Below are positions 1 through 12,540 of a stretch of DNA of 64,000 nucleotides, piece by piece. A program made the position numbers and the translations under genes. The notes under the pieces were generated by a model that did no database searches, was not told the origin of the DNA, and worked only from the letters and a program-made list of their open reading frames with translations. Numbering within the stretch: position 1 is the first letter of the stretch; each line of letters begins with the position of its first letter. The stretch is from Loxodes magnus (lineage: Eukaryota > Ciliophora > Karyorelictea > Loxodida > Loxodidae), in contig CAMPDV010001175.1 of the NCBI GenBank assembly GCA_946699065.1, positions 1 through 64,000 on the forward strand. Direction: 5' to 3'.

Positions 1-3000
1 AAAAGTGAAGAAGTAAAGTAAGAAAAGAAGATAGAATTTCAGTTTTAGGGAGTATGCTTTGAGAAGTAATAAGTATTTTTGAAAAGTGAAGAAGTAAAGT
101 AAGAAAAGAAGATAGAATTTCAGTTTTAAGGAGTATGTTTTGAGAAGTAATAAGTATTTTTAAAAGTGAAGAAGTAAAGTAAGAAAAGAAGAAAGAATTT
201 CAGTTTTAAGGAGTATGTTTTGAGAAGTAATAAGTATTTAGAAAGGTGAAGAAGTAAAGTAAGAAAAGAAGATAGAATTTCAGTTTTATGAGTATGCTTT
301 GAGAAGTAATAAGTATTTTTGAAAAGTGAAGAAGTAAAGTAAGAAAAGAAGAAAGAATTTCAGTTTTATGAGTATGCTTTGAGAAGTAATAAGTATTTTT
401 GAAAAGTGAAGAAGTAAAGTAAGAAAAGAAGGTAGAGTTTCAGTTTCATGAGTATGCTTTGAGAAGTAATAAGTATTTTTGAAAAGCGAAGAAGTAAAGT
501 AAGAAAAGAAGATAGAATTTCAGTTTTAAGGAGTATGTTTTGAGAAGTAATAAGTATTTTTGAAAAGTGAAGAAGTAAAGTAGGAAGAGAAGAAAGAATT
601 TCAGTTTCATGAGTATGTTTTGAGAAGTAATAAGTATTTTTGAAAAGTGAAGAAGTAAAGTAAGAAAAGAAGATAGAATTTCAGTTTTAGGGAGTATGCT
701 TTGAGAAGTAATAAGTATTTTTGAAAAGTGAAGAAGTAAAGTAAGAAAAGAAGATAGAATTTCAGTTTTAAGGAGTATGTTTTGAGAAGTAATAAGTATT
801 TTTGAAAAGTGAAGAAGTAAAGTAAGAAAAGAAGATAGAATTTCAGTTTTAGGGAGTATGCTTTGAGAAGTAATAAGTATTTTGAAAAGTGAAGAAGTAA
901 GTAAGAAAAGAAGATAGAATTTCAGTTTTAGGGAGTATGCTTTGAGAAGTAATAAGTATTTAGAAAAGTGAAGAAGTAAAGTAAGAAAAGAAGAAAGAAA
1001 TTCAGTTTTAGGGAGTATGCTTTGAGAATAATAAGTATTTTTGAAAAGTGAATAAGTAAAGTAAGAAAAGAAGAAAGAATTTCAGTTTTAGGGAGTATGC
1101 TTTGAGAATAATAAGTATTTTGAAAAGTTAAGAAGTAAGTAAGAAAAGAAGATAGAATTTCAGTTTTAAGGAGTATGTTTTGAGAAGTAATAAGTATTTT
1201 TGAAAAGTGAAGAAGTAAAGTAAGAAAAGAAGAAAGAATTTCAGTTTCATGAGTATGTTTTGAGAAGTAATAAGTATTTTTGAAAAGTGAAGAAGTATAG
1301 TAAGAAAAGAAGGTAGAGTTTCAGTTTAAGGAGTATGCTTTGAGAAGTAATAAGTATTTTTGAAAAGTGAAGAAGTAAAGTAAGAAAAGAAGAAAGAATT
1401 TCAGTTTCATGAGTATGCTTTGAGAAGTAATAAGTATTTTTGAAAAGTGAAGAAGTAAAGTAAGAAAAGAAGAAAGAATTTCAGTTTCATGAGTATGATT
1501 TGAGAAGTAATAAGTATTTTTGAAAAGTTGAAGAAGTAAAGTAAGAAAAGATTATAGAATTTCAGTTTTAGGGAGTATGCTTTGAGAAGTAATAAGTATT
1601 TAGAAAAGTGAAGAAGTAAAGTAAGAAAAGAAGAAAGAATTTCAGTTTTATGAGTATGCTTTGAGAAGTAATAAGTATTTTTGAAAAGTGAAGAAGTAAA
1701 GTAAGAAAAGAAGAAAGAATTTCAGTTTTAGGGAGTATGCTTTGAGAATAATAAGTATTTTGAAAAGTGAAGAAGTAAGTAAGAAAAGAAGAAAGAATTT
1801 CAGTTTTATGAGTATGTTTTGAGAAGTAATAAGTATTTTTAAAAGTGAAGAAGTAAAGTAAGAAAAGAAGGTAGAGTTTCAGTTTAAGGAGTATGCTTTG
1901 AGAAGTAATAAGTATTTTTGAAAAGTGAAGAAGTATAGTAAGAAAAGAAGGTAGAGTTTCAGTTTAAGGAGTATGCTTTGAGAAGTAATAAGTATTTTTG
2001 AAAAGTGAAGAAGTAAAGTAAGAAAAGAAGAAAGAATTTCAGTTTCATGAGTATGCTTTGAGAAGTAATAAGTATTTTTGAAAAGTGAAGAAGTAAAGTA
2101 AGAAAAGAAGAAAGAATTTCAGTTTCATGAGTATGATTTGAGAAGTAATAAGTATTTTTGAAAAGTTGAAGAAGTAAAGTAAGAAAAGATTATAGAATTT
2201 CAGTTTTAGGGAGTATGCTTTGAGAAGTAATAAGTATTTAGAAAAGTAAAGTAAAGTAAGAAAAGAAGTAAAGAATTTCAGTTTTATGAGTATGCTTTGA
2301 GAAGTAATAAGTATTTAGAAAAGTGAAGAAGTAAAGTAAGAAAAGAAGAAAGAATTTCAGTTTTATGAGTATGCTTTGAGAATAATAAGTATTTTGAAAA
2401 GTGAAGAAGTAAGTAAGAAAAGAAGATAGAATTTCAGTTTTAAGGAGTATGTTTTGAGAAGTAATAAGTATTTTTGAAAAGTGAAGAAGTAAAGTAAGAA
2501 AAGAAGAAAGAATTTCAGTTTCATGAGTATGCTTTGAGAAGTAATAAGCATTTTTGAAAAGTGAAGAAGTAAAGTAAGAAAAGAAGAAAGAATTTCAGTT
2601 TCATGAGTATGATTTGAGAAGTAATAAGTATTTTTGAAAAGTTGAAGAAGTAAAGTAAGAAAAGATTATAGAATTTCAGTTTTAGGGAGTATGCTTTGAG
2701 AAGTAATAAGTATTTAGAAAAGTGAAGAAGTAAAGTAAGAAAAGAAGTAAAGAATTTCAGTTTTATGAGTATGCTTTGAGAAGTAATAAGTATTTTTGAA
2801 AAGTGAAGAAGTAAAGTAAGAAAAGAAGAAAGAATTTCAGTTTTAGGGAGTATGCTTTGAGAATAATAAGTATTTTGAAAAGTGAAGAAGTAAGTAAGAA
2901 AAGAAGATAGAATTTCAGTTTTAAGGAGTATGTTTTGAGAAGTAATAAGTATTTTTGAAAAGTGAAGAAGTAAAGTAAGAAAAGAAGAAAGAATTTCAGT

Positions 3001-3660
3001 TTCATGAGTATGTTTTGAGAAGTAATAAGTATTTTTGAAAAGTGAAGAAGTATAGTAAGAAAAGAAGGTAGAGTTTCAGTTTAAGGAGTATGCTTTGAGA
3101 AGTAATAAGTATTTTTGAAAAGTGAAGAAGTAAAGTAAGAAAAGAAGAAAGAATTTCAGTTTTAGGGAGTATGCTTTGAGAATAATAAGTATTTTTGAAA
3201 AGTGAAGAAGTAAAGTAAGAAAAGAAGAAAGAATTTCAGTTTTAAGGAGTATGCTTTGAGAAGTAATAAGTATTTTGAAAAGTGAAGAAGTAAGTAAGAA
3301 AAGAAGATAGAATTTCAGTTTTAAGGAGTATGCTTTGAGAAGTAATAAGTATTTTTAAAAGTGAAGAAGTAAAGTAAGAAGAGAAGATAGAATTTCAGTT
3401 TTAGGGAGTATGCTTTGAGAAGTAATAAGTATTTTTGAAAAGTGAAGAAGTAAAGTAAGAAAAGAAGATAGAATTTCAGTTTTAAGGAGTATGCTTTGAG
3501 AAGTAATAAGTATTTAGAAAAGTGAAGAAGTAAAGTAAGAAAAGAAGAAAGAAATTCAGTTTTAGGGAGTATGCTTTGAGAATAATAAGTATTTTTGAAA
3601 AGTGAAGAAGTAAAGTAAGAAGAGAAGAAAGAATTTCAGTTTTATGAGTATGCTTTGAGA
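1..3660 (+). repeat. Mixed-monomer segment with dispersed copies elsewhere
   Basis: This is satellite throughout, with no gene. The order of variants from about 241 (GAAAGGTGAAG marker) to about 580 matches 5991-6330. The part from about 400 to 960, including GAAAAGCGAAG at 481 and AGGAAGAGAAG near 580, closely resembles 14300-14940 and 17650-18290. The stretch from about 2636 (GAAAAGTTGAAG marker) to 3190 matches 18774-19330 in the same order. Local repetition is also visible: the TTTAAGGAG, TGATTTGAG, GATTATAG succession occurs near 1330-1560 and again near 1960-2200. Confidence 0.85.
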
Positions 3661-5990
3661 AGTAATAAGTATTTTTGAAAAGTGAAGAAGTAAAGTAAGA
3701 AAAGAAGATAGAATTTCAGTTTTAAGGAGTATGTTTTGAGAAGTAATAAGTATTTTTGAAAAGTGAAGAAGTAAAGTAAGAAAAGAAGAAAGAATTTCAG
3801 TTTCATGAGTATGCTTTGAGAAGTAATAAGTATTTAGAAAAGTGAAGAAGTAAAGTAAGAAAAGATTATAGAATTTCAGTTTTATGAATATGTTTTGAGA
3901 AGTAATAAGTATTTTTAAAAAGTGAAGAAGTAAGTAAGAAAAGAAGAAAGAAATTCAGTTTTATGAGTATGCTTTGAGAAGTAATAAGTATTTTTGAAAA
4001 GTGAAGAAGTAAAGTAAGAAAAGAAGAAAGAATTTCAGTTTTAGGGAGTATGCTTTGAGAATAATAAGTATTTTGAAAAGTGAAGAAGTAAAGTAAGAAA
4101 AGATTATAGAATTTCAGTTTTAAGGAGTATGTTTTGAGAAGTAATAAGTATTTTTGAAAAGTGAAGAAGTAAAGTAAGAAGAGAAGGTAGAGTTTCAGTT
4201 TTATGAGTATGCTTTGAGAAGTAATAAGTATTTTTGAAAAGTGAAGAAGTAAAGTAAGAAAAGAAGGTAGAGTTTCAGTTTCATGAGTATGTTTTGAGAA
4301 GTAATAAGTATTTTTGAAAAGTGAAGAAGTAAAGTAAGAAGAGAAGAAAGAATTTCAGTTTCATGAGTATGTTTTGAGAAGTAATAAGTATTTTTGAAAA
4401 GTGAAGAAGTATAGTAAGAAAAGAAGGTAGAGTTTCAGTTTAAGGAGTATGCTTTGAGAAGTAATAAGTATTTTTGAAAAGTGAAGAAGTAAAGTAAGAA
4501 AAGAAGATAGAATTTCAGTTTTAAGGAGTATGCTTTGAGAAGTAATAAGTATTTTGAAAAGTGAAGAAGTAAAGTAAGAAAAGATTATAGAATTTCAGTT
4601 TTAGGGAGTATGCTTTGAGAAGTAATAAGTATTTAGAAAAGTGAAGAAGTAAAGTAAGAAAAGAAGTAAAGAATTTCAGTTTTATGAGTATTCTTTGAGA
4701 AGTAATAAGTATTTTTGAAAAGTGAAGAAGTAAAGTAAGAAAAGAAGAAAGAATTTCAGTTTTATGAGTATGCTTTGAGAAGTAATAAGTATTTTTGAAA
4801 AGTGAAGAAGTAAAGTAAGAAAAGAAGGTAGAGTTTCAGTTTCATGAGTATGCTTTGAGAAGTAATAAGTATTTTTAAAAGTGAAGAAGTAAAGTAAGAA
4901 AAGAAGTAAAGAATTTCAGTTTTATGAGTATTCTTTGAGAATAATAAGTATTTTGAAAAGTGAAGAAGTAAGTAAGAAAAGAAGATAGAATTTCAGTTTT
5001 AAGGAGTATGCTTTGAGAAGTAATAAGTATTTTTAAAAGTGAAGAAGTAATGTAAGAAGAGAAGATAGAATTTCAGTTTTAGGGAGTATGCTTTGAGAAG
5101 TAATAAGTATTTTTGAAAAGTGAAGAAGTAAAGTAAGAAAAGAAGATAGAATTTCAGTTTTAAGGAGTATGCTTTGAGAAGTAATAAGTATTTTTAAAAG
5201 TGAAGAAGTAAAGTAAGAAGAGAAGAAAGAATTTCAGTTTTAAGGAGTATGCTTTGAGAAGTAATAAGTATTTTTGAAAAGTGAAGAATAAAGTAAGAAA
5301 AGAAGAAAGAATTTCAGTTTCATGAGTATGTTTTGAGAAGTAATATATATTTTTGAAAAGTGAAGAAGTAAAGTAAGAAAAGAAGAAAGAATTTCAGTTT
5401 TATGAGTATGCTTTGAGAAGTAATAAGTATTTTTGAAAAGTGAAGAAGTAAAGTAAGAAAAGAAGAAAGAATTTCAGTTTTATGAGTATGCTTTGAGAAG
5501 TAATAAGTATTTTGAAAAGTGAAGAAGTAAGTAAGAAAAGAAGATAGAATTTCAGTTTTAGGGAGTATGCTTTGAGAAGTAATAAGTATTTAGAAAAGTG
5601 AAGAAGTAAAGTAAGAAAAGAAGAAAGAATTTCAGTTTTATGAGTATTCTTTGAGAAGTAATAAGTATTTTGAAAAGTGAAGAAGTAAGTAAGAAAAGAA
5701 GAAAGAATTTCAGTTTTAAGGAGTATGCTTTGAGAAGTAATAAGTATTTTTAAAAGTGAAGAAGTAAAGTAAGAAAAGAAGAAAGAATTTCAGTTTTATG
5801 AGTATGCTTTGAGAAGTAATAAGTATTTTTGAAAAGTGAAGAAGTAAAGTAAGAAAAGAAGATAGAATTTCAGTTTTAAGGAGTATGTTTTGAGAAGTAA
5901 TAAGTATTTTTAAAAGTGAAGAAGTAAAGTAAGAAAAGAAGAAAGAATTTCAGTTTTAAGGAGTATGTTTTGAGAAGTAATAAGTATTTA
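3661..5990 (+). repeat. Incomplete first unit of the 32-monomer HOR
   Basis: From about 3660 the variant order follows the 12-monomer block: the TTTTATGAATATG variant near 3881, then GAAAGAAATTCAG, TTTTAGGGAG with GAATAATAAG, GATTATAG, GGTAG, GGTAG and GAAAG monomers. It continues at about 4398 into the 20-monomer part, which starts with the TATAG / TTTAAGGAG pair and carries the TATTCTTTGAG markers near 4691. Its left end lacks the first monomers seen in later units, so this copy is truncated or diverged there. Confidence 0.75.
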
Positions 5991-8900
5991 GAAAGGTGAA
6001 GAAGTAAAGTAAGAAAAGAAGATAGAATTTCAGTTTTATGAGTATGCTTTGAGAAGTAATAAGTATTTTTGAAAAGTGAAGAAGTAAAGTAAGCAGAGAA
6101 GAAAGAATTTCAGTTTTATGAGTATGCTTTGAGAAGTAATAAGTATTTTTGAAAAGTGAAGAAGTAAAGTAAGAAAAGAAGGTAGAGTTTCAGTTTCATG
6201 AGTATGCTTTGAGAAGTAATAAGTATTTTTGAAAAGCGAAGAAGTAAAGTAAGAAAAGAAGATAGAATTTCAGTTTTAAGGAGTATGTTTTGAGAAGTAA
6301 TAAGTATTTTTGAAAAGTGAAGAAGTAAAGTAAGAAAAGAAGAAAGAATTTCAGTTTCATGAGTATGCTTTGAGAAGTAATAAGTATTTAGAAAAGTGAA
6401 GAAGTAAAGTAAGAAAAGAAGAAAGAATTTCAGTTTTATGAATATGTTTTGAGAAGTAATAAGTATTTTTAAAAAGTGAAGAAGTAAGTAAGAAAAGAAG
6501 AAAGAAATTCAGTTTTATGAGTATGCTTTGAGAAGTAATAAGTATTTTTGAAAAGTGAAGAAGTAAAGTAAGAAAAGAAGAAAGAATTTCAGTTTTAAGG
6601 AGTATGCTTTGAGAATAATAAGTATTTTGAAAAGTGAAGAAGTAAAGTAAGAAAAGATTATAGAATTTCAGTTTTAAGGAGTATGTTTTGAGAAGTAATA
6701 AGTATTTTTGAAAAGTGAAGAAGTAAAGTAAGAAGAGAAGGTAGAGTTTCAGTTTTATGAGTATGCTTTGAGAAGTAATAAGTATTTTTGAAAAGTGAAG
6801 AAGTAAAGTAAGAAAAGAAGGTAGAGTTTCAGTTTCATGAGTATGTTTTGAGAAGTAATAAGTATTTTTGAAAAGTGAAGAAGTAAAGTAAGAAGAGAAG
6901 AAAGAATTTCAGTTTCATGAGTATGTTTTGAGAAGTAATAAGTATTTTTGAAAAGTGAAGAAGTATAGTAAGAAAAGAAGGTAGAGTTTCAGTTTAAGGA
7001 GTATGCTTTGAGAAGTAATAAGTATTTTTGAAAAGTGAAGAAGTAAAGTAAGAAAAGAAGATAGAATTTCAGTTTTATGAGTATGCTTTGAGAAGTAATA
7101 AGTATTTTGAAAAGTGAAGAAGTAAAGTAAGAAAAGATTATAGAATTTCAGTTTTAGGGAGTATGCTTTGAGAAGTAATAAGTATTTAGAAAAGTGAAGA
7201 AGTATAGTAAGAAAAGAAGGTAGAGTTTCAGTTTAAGGAGTATGCTTTGAGAAGTAATAAGTATTTTTGAAAAGTGAAGAAGTAAAGTAAGAAAAGAAGG
7301 TAGAGTTTCAGTTTCATGAGTATGTTTTGAGAAGTAATAAGTATTTTTGAAAAGTGAAGAAGTAAAGTAAGAAGAGAAGAAAGAATTTCAGTTTCATGAG
7401 TATGCTTTGAGAAGTAATAAGTATTTTGAAAAGTGAAGAAGTAAAGTAAGAAAAGATTATAGAATTTCAGTTTTAGGGAGTATGTTTTGAGAAGTAATAA
7501 GTATTTTTGAAAAGTGAAGAAGTATAGTAAGAAAAGAAGGTAGAGTTTCAGTTTAAGGAGTATGCTTTGAGAAGTAATAAGTATTTTTGAAAAGTGAAGA
7601 AGTAAAGTAAGAAAAGAAGGTAGAGTTTCAGTTTCATGAGTATGTTTTGAGAAGTAATAAGTATTTTTGAAAAGTGAAGAAGTAAAGTAAGAAGAGAAGA
7701 AAGAATTTCAGTTTCATGAGTATGTTTTGAGAAGTAATAAGTATTTTTGAAAAGTGAAGAAGTATAGTAAGAAAAGAAGGTAGAGTTTCAGTTTAAGGAG
7801 TATGCTTTGAGAAGTAATAAGTATTTTTGAAAAGTGAAGAAGTAAAGTAAGAAAAGAAGATAGAATTTCAGTTTTAAGGAGTATGCTTTGAGAAGTAATA
7901 AGTATTTTGAAAAGTGAAGAAGTAAAGTAAGAAAAGATTATAGAATTTCAGTTTTAGGGAGTATGCTTTGAGAAGTAATAAGTATTTAGAAAAGTGAAGA
8001 AGTAAAGTAAGAAAAGAAGTAAAGAATTTCAGTTTTATGAGTATTCTTTGAGAAGTAATAAGTATTTTTGAAAAGTGAAGAAGTAAAGTAAGAAAAGAAG
8101 AAAGAATTTCAGTTTTATGAGTATGCTTTGAGAAGTAATAAGTATTTTTGAAAAGTGAAGAAGTAAAGTAAGAAAAGAAGGTAGAGTTTCAGTTTCATGA
8201 GTATGCTTTGAGAAGTAATAAGTATTTAGAAAAGTGAAGAAGTAAAGTAAGAAAAGAAGTAAAGAATTTCAGTTTTATGAGTATTCTTTGAGAATAATAA
8301 GTATTTTGAAAAGTGAAGAAGTAAGTAAGAAAAGAAGATAGAATTTCAGTTTTAAGGAGTATGCTTTGAGAAGTAATAAGTATTTTTAAAAGTGAAGAAG
8401 TAATGTAAGAAGAGAAGATAGAATTTCAGTTTTAGGGAGTATGCTTTGAGAAGTAATAAGTATTTTTGAAAAGTGAAGAAGTAAAGTAAGAAAAGAAGAT
8501 AGAATTTCAGTTTCATGAGTATGCTTTGAGAAGTAATAAGTATTTTTGAAAAGTGAAGAAGTAAAGTAAGAAGAGAAGAAAGAATTTCAGTTTTAAGGAG
8601 TATGCTTTGAGAAGTAATAAGTATTTTTGAAAAGTGAAGAATAAAGTAAGAAAAGAAGAAAGAATTTCAGTTTCATGAGTATGTTTTGAGAAGTAATATA
8701 TATTTTTGAAAAGTGAAGAAGTAAAGTAAGAAAAGAAGAAAGAATTTCAGTTTTATGAGTATGCTTTGAGAAGTAATAAGTATTTTTGAAAAGTGAAGAA
8801 GTAAAGTAAGAAAAGAAGAAAGAATTTCAGTTTTAAGGAGTATGCTTTGAGAATAATAAGTATTTTGAAAAGTGAAGAAGTAAGTAAGAAAAGAAGATAG

Positions 8901-9344
8901 AATTTCAGTTTCATGAGTATGTTTTGAGAAGTAATAAGTATTTTTGAAAAGTGAAGAAGTAAAGTAAGAAAAGAAGAAAGAATTTCAGTTTTATGAGTAT
9001 TCTTTGAGAAGTAATAAGTATTTTGAAAAGTGAAGAAGTAAGTAAGAAAAGAAGAAAGAATTTCAGTTTTAAGGAGTATGCTTTGAGAAGTAATAAGTAT
9101 TTTTAAAAGTGAAGAAGTAAAGTAAGAAAAGAAGATAGAATTTCAGTTTTAGGGAGTATGCTTTGAGAAGTAATAAGTATTTTTGAAAAGTGAAGAAGTA
9201 AAGTAAGAAAAGAAGATAGAATTTCAGTTTTAAGGAGTATGTTTTGAGAAGTAATAAGTATTTTTAAAAGTGAAGAAGTAAAGTAAGAAAAGAAGAAAGA
9301 ATTTCAGTTTTAAGGAGTATGTTTTGAGAAGTAATAAGTATTTA
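5991..9344 (+). repeat. 32-monomer HOR unit enlarged by ~802 bp
   Basis: It begins at the GAAAGGTGAAG marker (5991) with the 12-monomer block (5991-6949), then the 20-monomer part starting with the GTATAG monomer. The unit is 3354 bp, against about 2556 bp for the unit at 14941-17496. The excess of about 802 bp (10 monomers) lies around 6950-7750, where the succession GGTAG with TTTCATGAG, GAAAG with TTTCATGAG, then GTATAG with TTTAAGGAG is repeated. A unique base change (AAGCAGAG near 6092) marks this copy. Confidence 0.82.
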
Positions 9345-10302
9345 GAAAGGTGAAGAAGTAAAGTAAGAAAAGAAGATAGAATTTCAGTTTTATGAGTATG
9401 CTTTGAGAAGTAATAAGTATTTTTGAAAAGTGAAGAAGTAAAGTAAGAAAAGAAGAAAGAATTTCAGTTTTATGAGTATGCTTTGAGAAGTAATAAGTAT
9501 TTTTGAAAAGTGAAGAAGTAAAGTAAGAAAAGAAGGTAGAGTTTCAGTTTCATGAGTATGCTTTGAGAAGTAATAAGTATTTTTGAAAAGCGAAGAAGTA
9601 AAGTAAGAAAAGAAGATAGAATTTCAGTTTTAAGGAGTATGTTTTGAGAAGTAATAAGTATTTTTGAAAAGTGAAGAAGTAAAGTAAGAAAAGAAGAAAG
9701 AATTTCAGTTTCATGAGTATGCTTTGAGAAGTAATAAGTATTTAGAAAAGTGAAGAAGTAAAGTAAGAAAAGAAGAAAGAATTTCAGTTTTATGAATATG
9801 TTTTGAGAAGTAATAAGTATTTTTAAAAAGTGAAGAAGTATAGTAAGAAAAGAAGAAAGAAATTCAGTTTTATGAGTATGCTTTGAGAAGTAATAAGTAT
9901 TTTTGAAAAGTGAAGAAGTAAAGTAAGAAAAGAAGAAAGAATTTCAGTTTTAGGGAGTATGCTTTGAGAATAATAAGTATTTTGAAAAGTGAAGAAGTAA
10001 AGTAAGAAAAGATTATAGAATTTCAGTTTTAAGGAGTATGTTTTGAGAAGTAATAAGTATTTTTGAAAAGTGAAGAAGTAAAGTAAGAAAAGAAGAAAGA
10101 ATTTCAGTTTCATGAGTATGCTTTGAGAAGTAATAAGTATTTAGAAAAGTGAAGAAGTAAAGTAAGAAAAGAAGAAAGAATTTCAGTTTTATGAATATGT
10201 TTTGAGAAGTAATAAGTATTTAGAAAAGTGAAGAAGTAAAGTAAGAAAAGAAGAAAGAAATTCAGTTTTAAGGAGTATGTTTTGAGAAGTAATAAGTATT
10301 TA
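9345..10302 (+). repeat. 12-monomer HOR, copy 1 of local amplification
   Basis: Twelve monomers start at the GAAAGGTGAAG marker. Diagnostic steps are GAAAAGCGAAG (9585), the TTTTATGAATATG monomer near 9790, the GAAAGAAATTCAG monomer, the TTTTAGGGAG monomer with GAATAATAAG, and GATTATAG. The last three monomers differ from the other copies, with a second TTTTATGAATATG monomer near 10190. Confidence 0.85.
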
Positions 10303-11262
10303 GAAAGGTGAAGAAGTAAAGTAAGAAAAGAAGATAGAATTTCAGTTTTAAGGAGTATGTTTTGAGAAGTAATAAGTATTTTTGAAAAGCGAAGAAGTAA
10401 AGTAAGAAAAGAAGAAAGAATTTCAGTTTTATGAGTATGCTTTGAGAAGTAATAAGTATTTTTGAAAAGTGAAGAAGTAAAGTAAGAAAAGAAGGTAGAG
10501 TTTCAGTTTCATGAGTATGCTTTGAGAAGTAATAAGTATTTTTGAAAAGCGAAGAAGTAAAGTAAGAAAAGAAGATAGAATTTCAGTTTTAAGGAGTATG
10601 TTTTGAGAAGTAATAAGTATTTTTGAAAAGTGAAGAAGTAAAGTAAGAAAAGAAGAAAGAATTTCAGTTTCATGAGTATGCTTTGAGAAGTAATAAGTAT
10701 TTAGAAAAGTGAAGAAGTAAAGTAAGAAAAGAAGAAAGAATTTCAGTTTTATGAATATGTTTTGAGAAGTAATAAGTATTTTTAAAAAGTGAAGAAGTAT
10801 AGTAAGAAAAGAAGAAAGAAATTCAGTTTTATGAGTATGCTTTGAGAAGTAATAAGTATTTTTGAAAAGTGAAGAAGTAAAGTAAGAAAAGAAGAAAGAA
10901 TTTCAGTTTTAGGGAGTATGCTTTGAGAATAATAAGTATTTTGAAAAGTGAAGAAGTAAAGTAAGAAAAGATTATAGAATTTCAGTTTTAAGGAGTATGT
11001 TTTGAGAAGTAATAAGTATTTTTGAAAAGTGAAGAAGTAAAGTAAGAAGAGAAGGTAGAGTTTCAGTTTTATGAGTATGCTTTGAGAAGTAATAAGTATT
11101 TTTGAAAAGTGAAGAAGTAAAGTAAGAAAAGAAGGTAGAGTTTCAGTTTCATGAGTATGTTTTGAGAAGTAATAAGTATTTTTGAAAAGTGAAGAAGTAA
11201 AGTAAGAAGAGAAGAAAGAATTTCAGTTTCATGAGTATGTTTTGAGAAGTAATAAGTATTTA
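10303..11262 (+). repeat. 12-monomer HOR, copy 2
   Basis: Same succession as the preceding unit, with GAAAAGCGAAG at 10544, one period (959 bp) after 9585. It carries a second CGAAG-bearing monomer at 10384 in place of the usual second monomer, consistent with gene conversion or a small unequal exchange. It ends with the standard GGTAG, GGTAG, GAAAG trio. Confidence 0.86.
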
Positions 11263-12540
11263 GAAAGGTGAAGAAGTAAAGTAAGAAAAGAAGATAGAAT
11301 TTCAGTTTTATGAGTATGCTTTGAGAAGTAATAAGTATTTTTGAAAAGTGAAGAAGTAAAGTAAGAAAAGAAGAAAGAATTTCAGTTTTATGAGTATGCT
11401 TTGAGAAGTAATAAGTATTTTTGAAAAGTGAAGAAGTAAAGTAAGAAAAGAAGGTAGAGTTTCAGTTTCATGAGTATGCTTTGAGAAGTAATAAGTATTT
11501 TTGAAAAGCGAAGAAGTAAAGTAAGAAAAGAAGATAGAATTTCAGTTTTAAGGAGTATGTTTTGAGAAGTAATAAGTATTTTTGAAAAGTGAAGAAGTAA
11601 AGTAAGAAAAGAAGAAAGAATTTCAGTTTCATGAGTATGCTTTGAGAAGTAATAAGTATTTAGAAAAGTGAAGAAGTAAAGTAAGAAAAGAAGAAAGAAT
11701 TTCAGTTTTATGAATATGTTTTGAGAAGTAATAAGTATTTTTAAAAAGTGAAGAAGTAAGTAAGAAAAGAAGAAAGAAATTCAGTTTTATGAGTATGCTT
11801 TGAGAAGTAATAAGTATTTTTGAAAAGCGAAGAAGTAAAGTAAGAAAAGAAGATAGAATTTCAGTTTTAAGGAGTATGTTTTGAGAAGTAATAAGTATTT
11901 TTGAAAAGTGAAGAAGTAAAGTAAGAAAAGAAGAAAGAATTTCAGTTTCATGAGTATGCTTTGAGAAGTAATAAGTATTTAGAAAAGTGAAGAAGTAAAG
12001 TAAGAAAAGAAGAAAGAATTTCAGTTTTATGAATATGTTTTGAGAAGTAATAAGTATTTTTAAAAAGTGAAGAAGTATAGTAAGAAAAGAAGAAAGAAAT
12101 TCAGTTTTATGAGTATGCTTTGAGAAGTAATAAGTATTTTTGAAAAGTGAAGAAGTAAAGTAAGAAAAGAAGAAAGAATTTCAGTTTTAGGGAGTATGCT
12201 TTGAGAATAATAAGTATTTTGAAAAGTGAAGAAGTAAAGTAAGAAAAGATTATAGAATTTCAGTTTTAAGGAGTATGTTTTGAGAAGTAATAAGTATTTT
12301 TGAAAAGTGAAGAAGTAAAGTAAGAAGAGAAGGTAGAGTTTCAGTTTTATGAGTATGCTTTGAGAAGTAATAAGTATTTTTGAAAAGTGAAGAAGTAAAG
12401 TAAGAAAAGAAGGTAGAGTTTCAGTTTCATGAGTATGTTTTGAGAAGTAATAAGTATTTTTGAAAAGTGAAGAAGTAAAGTAAGAAGAGAAGAAAGAATT
12501 TCAGTTTCATGAGTATGTTTTGAGAAGTAATAAGTATTTA
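11263..12540 (+). repeat. 12-monomer HOR, copy 3, with 4-monomer internal duplication
   Basis: This unit is 1278 bp rather than 959 bp. The four monomers running from GAAAAGCGAAG through the GAAAGAAATTCAG monomer occur twice in a row, at 11503-11821 and 11822-12140. One copy has the GAAGTAAGTAAG form and the other GAAGTATAGTAAG at the same site, so the copies are not identical. Confidence 0.87.

Noticed and set aside
8638..8650. AATAAA polyadenylation-like motif in GAAGAATAAAG monomers
   Set aside because: It is caused by a 2-bp deletion in GAAGAAGTAAAG and is repeated with its HOR; there is no transcript structure to support it.
8690..8710. TATA-box-like AATATATATT sites (here and in many other monomers)
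   Set aside because: These are point variants of AATAAGTATT spread by duplication (also near 5343, 16850, 21410, 35630, 54003). Nothing around them suggests a promoter.
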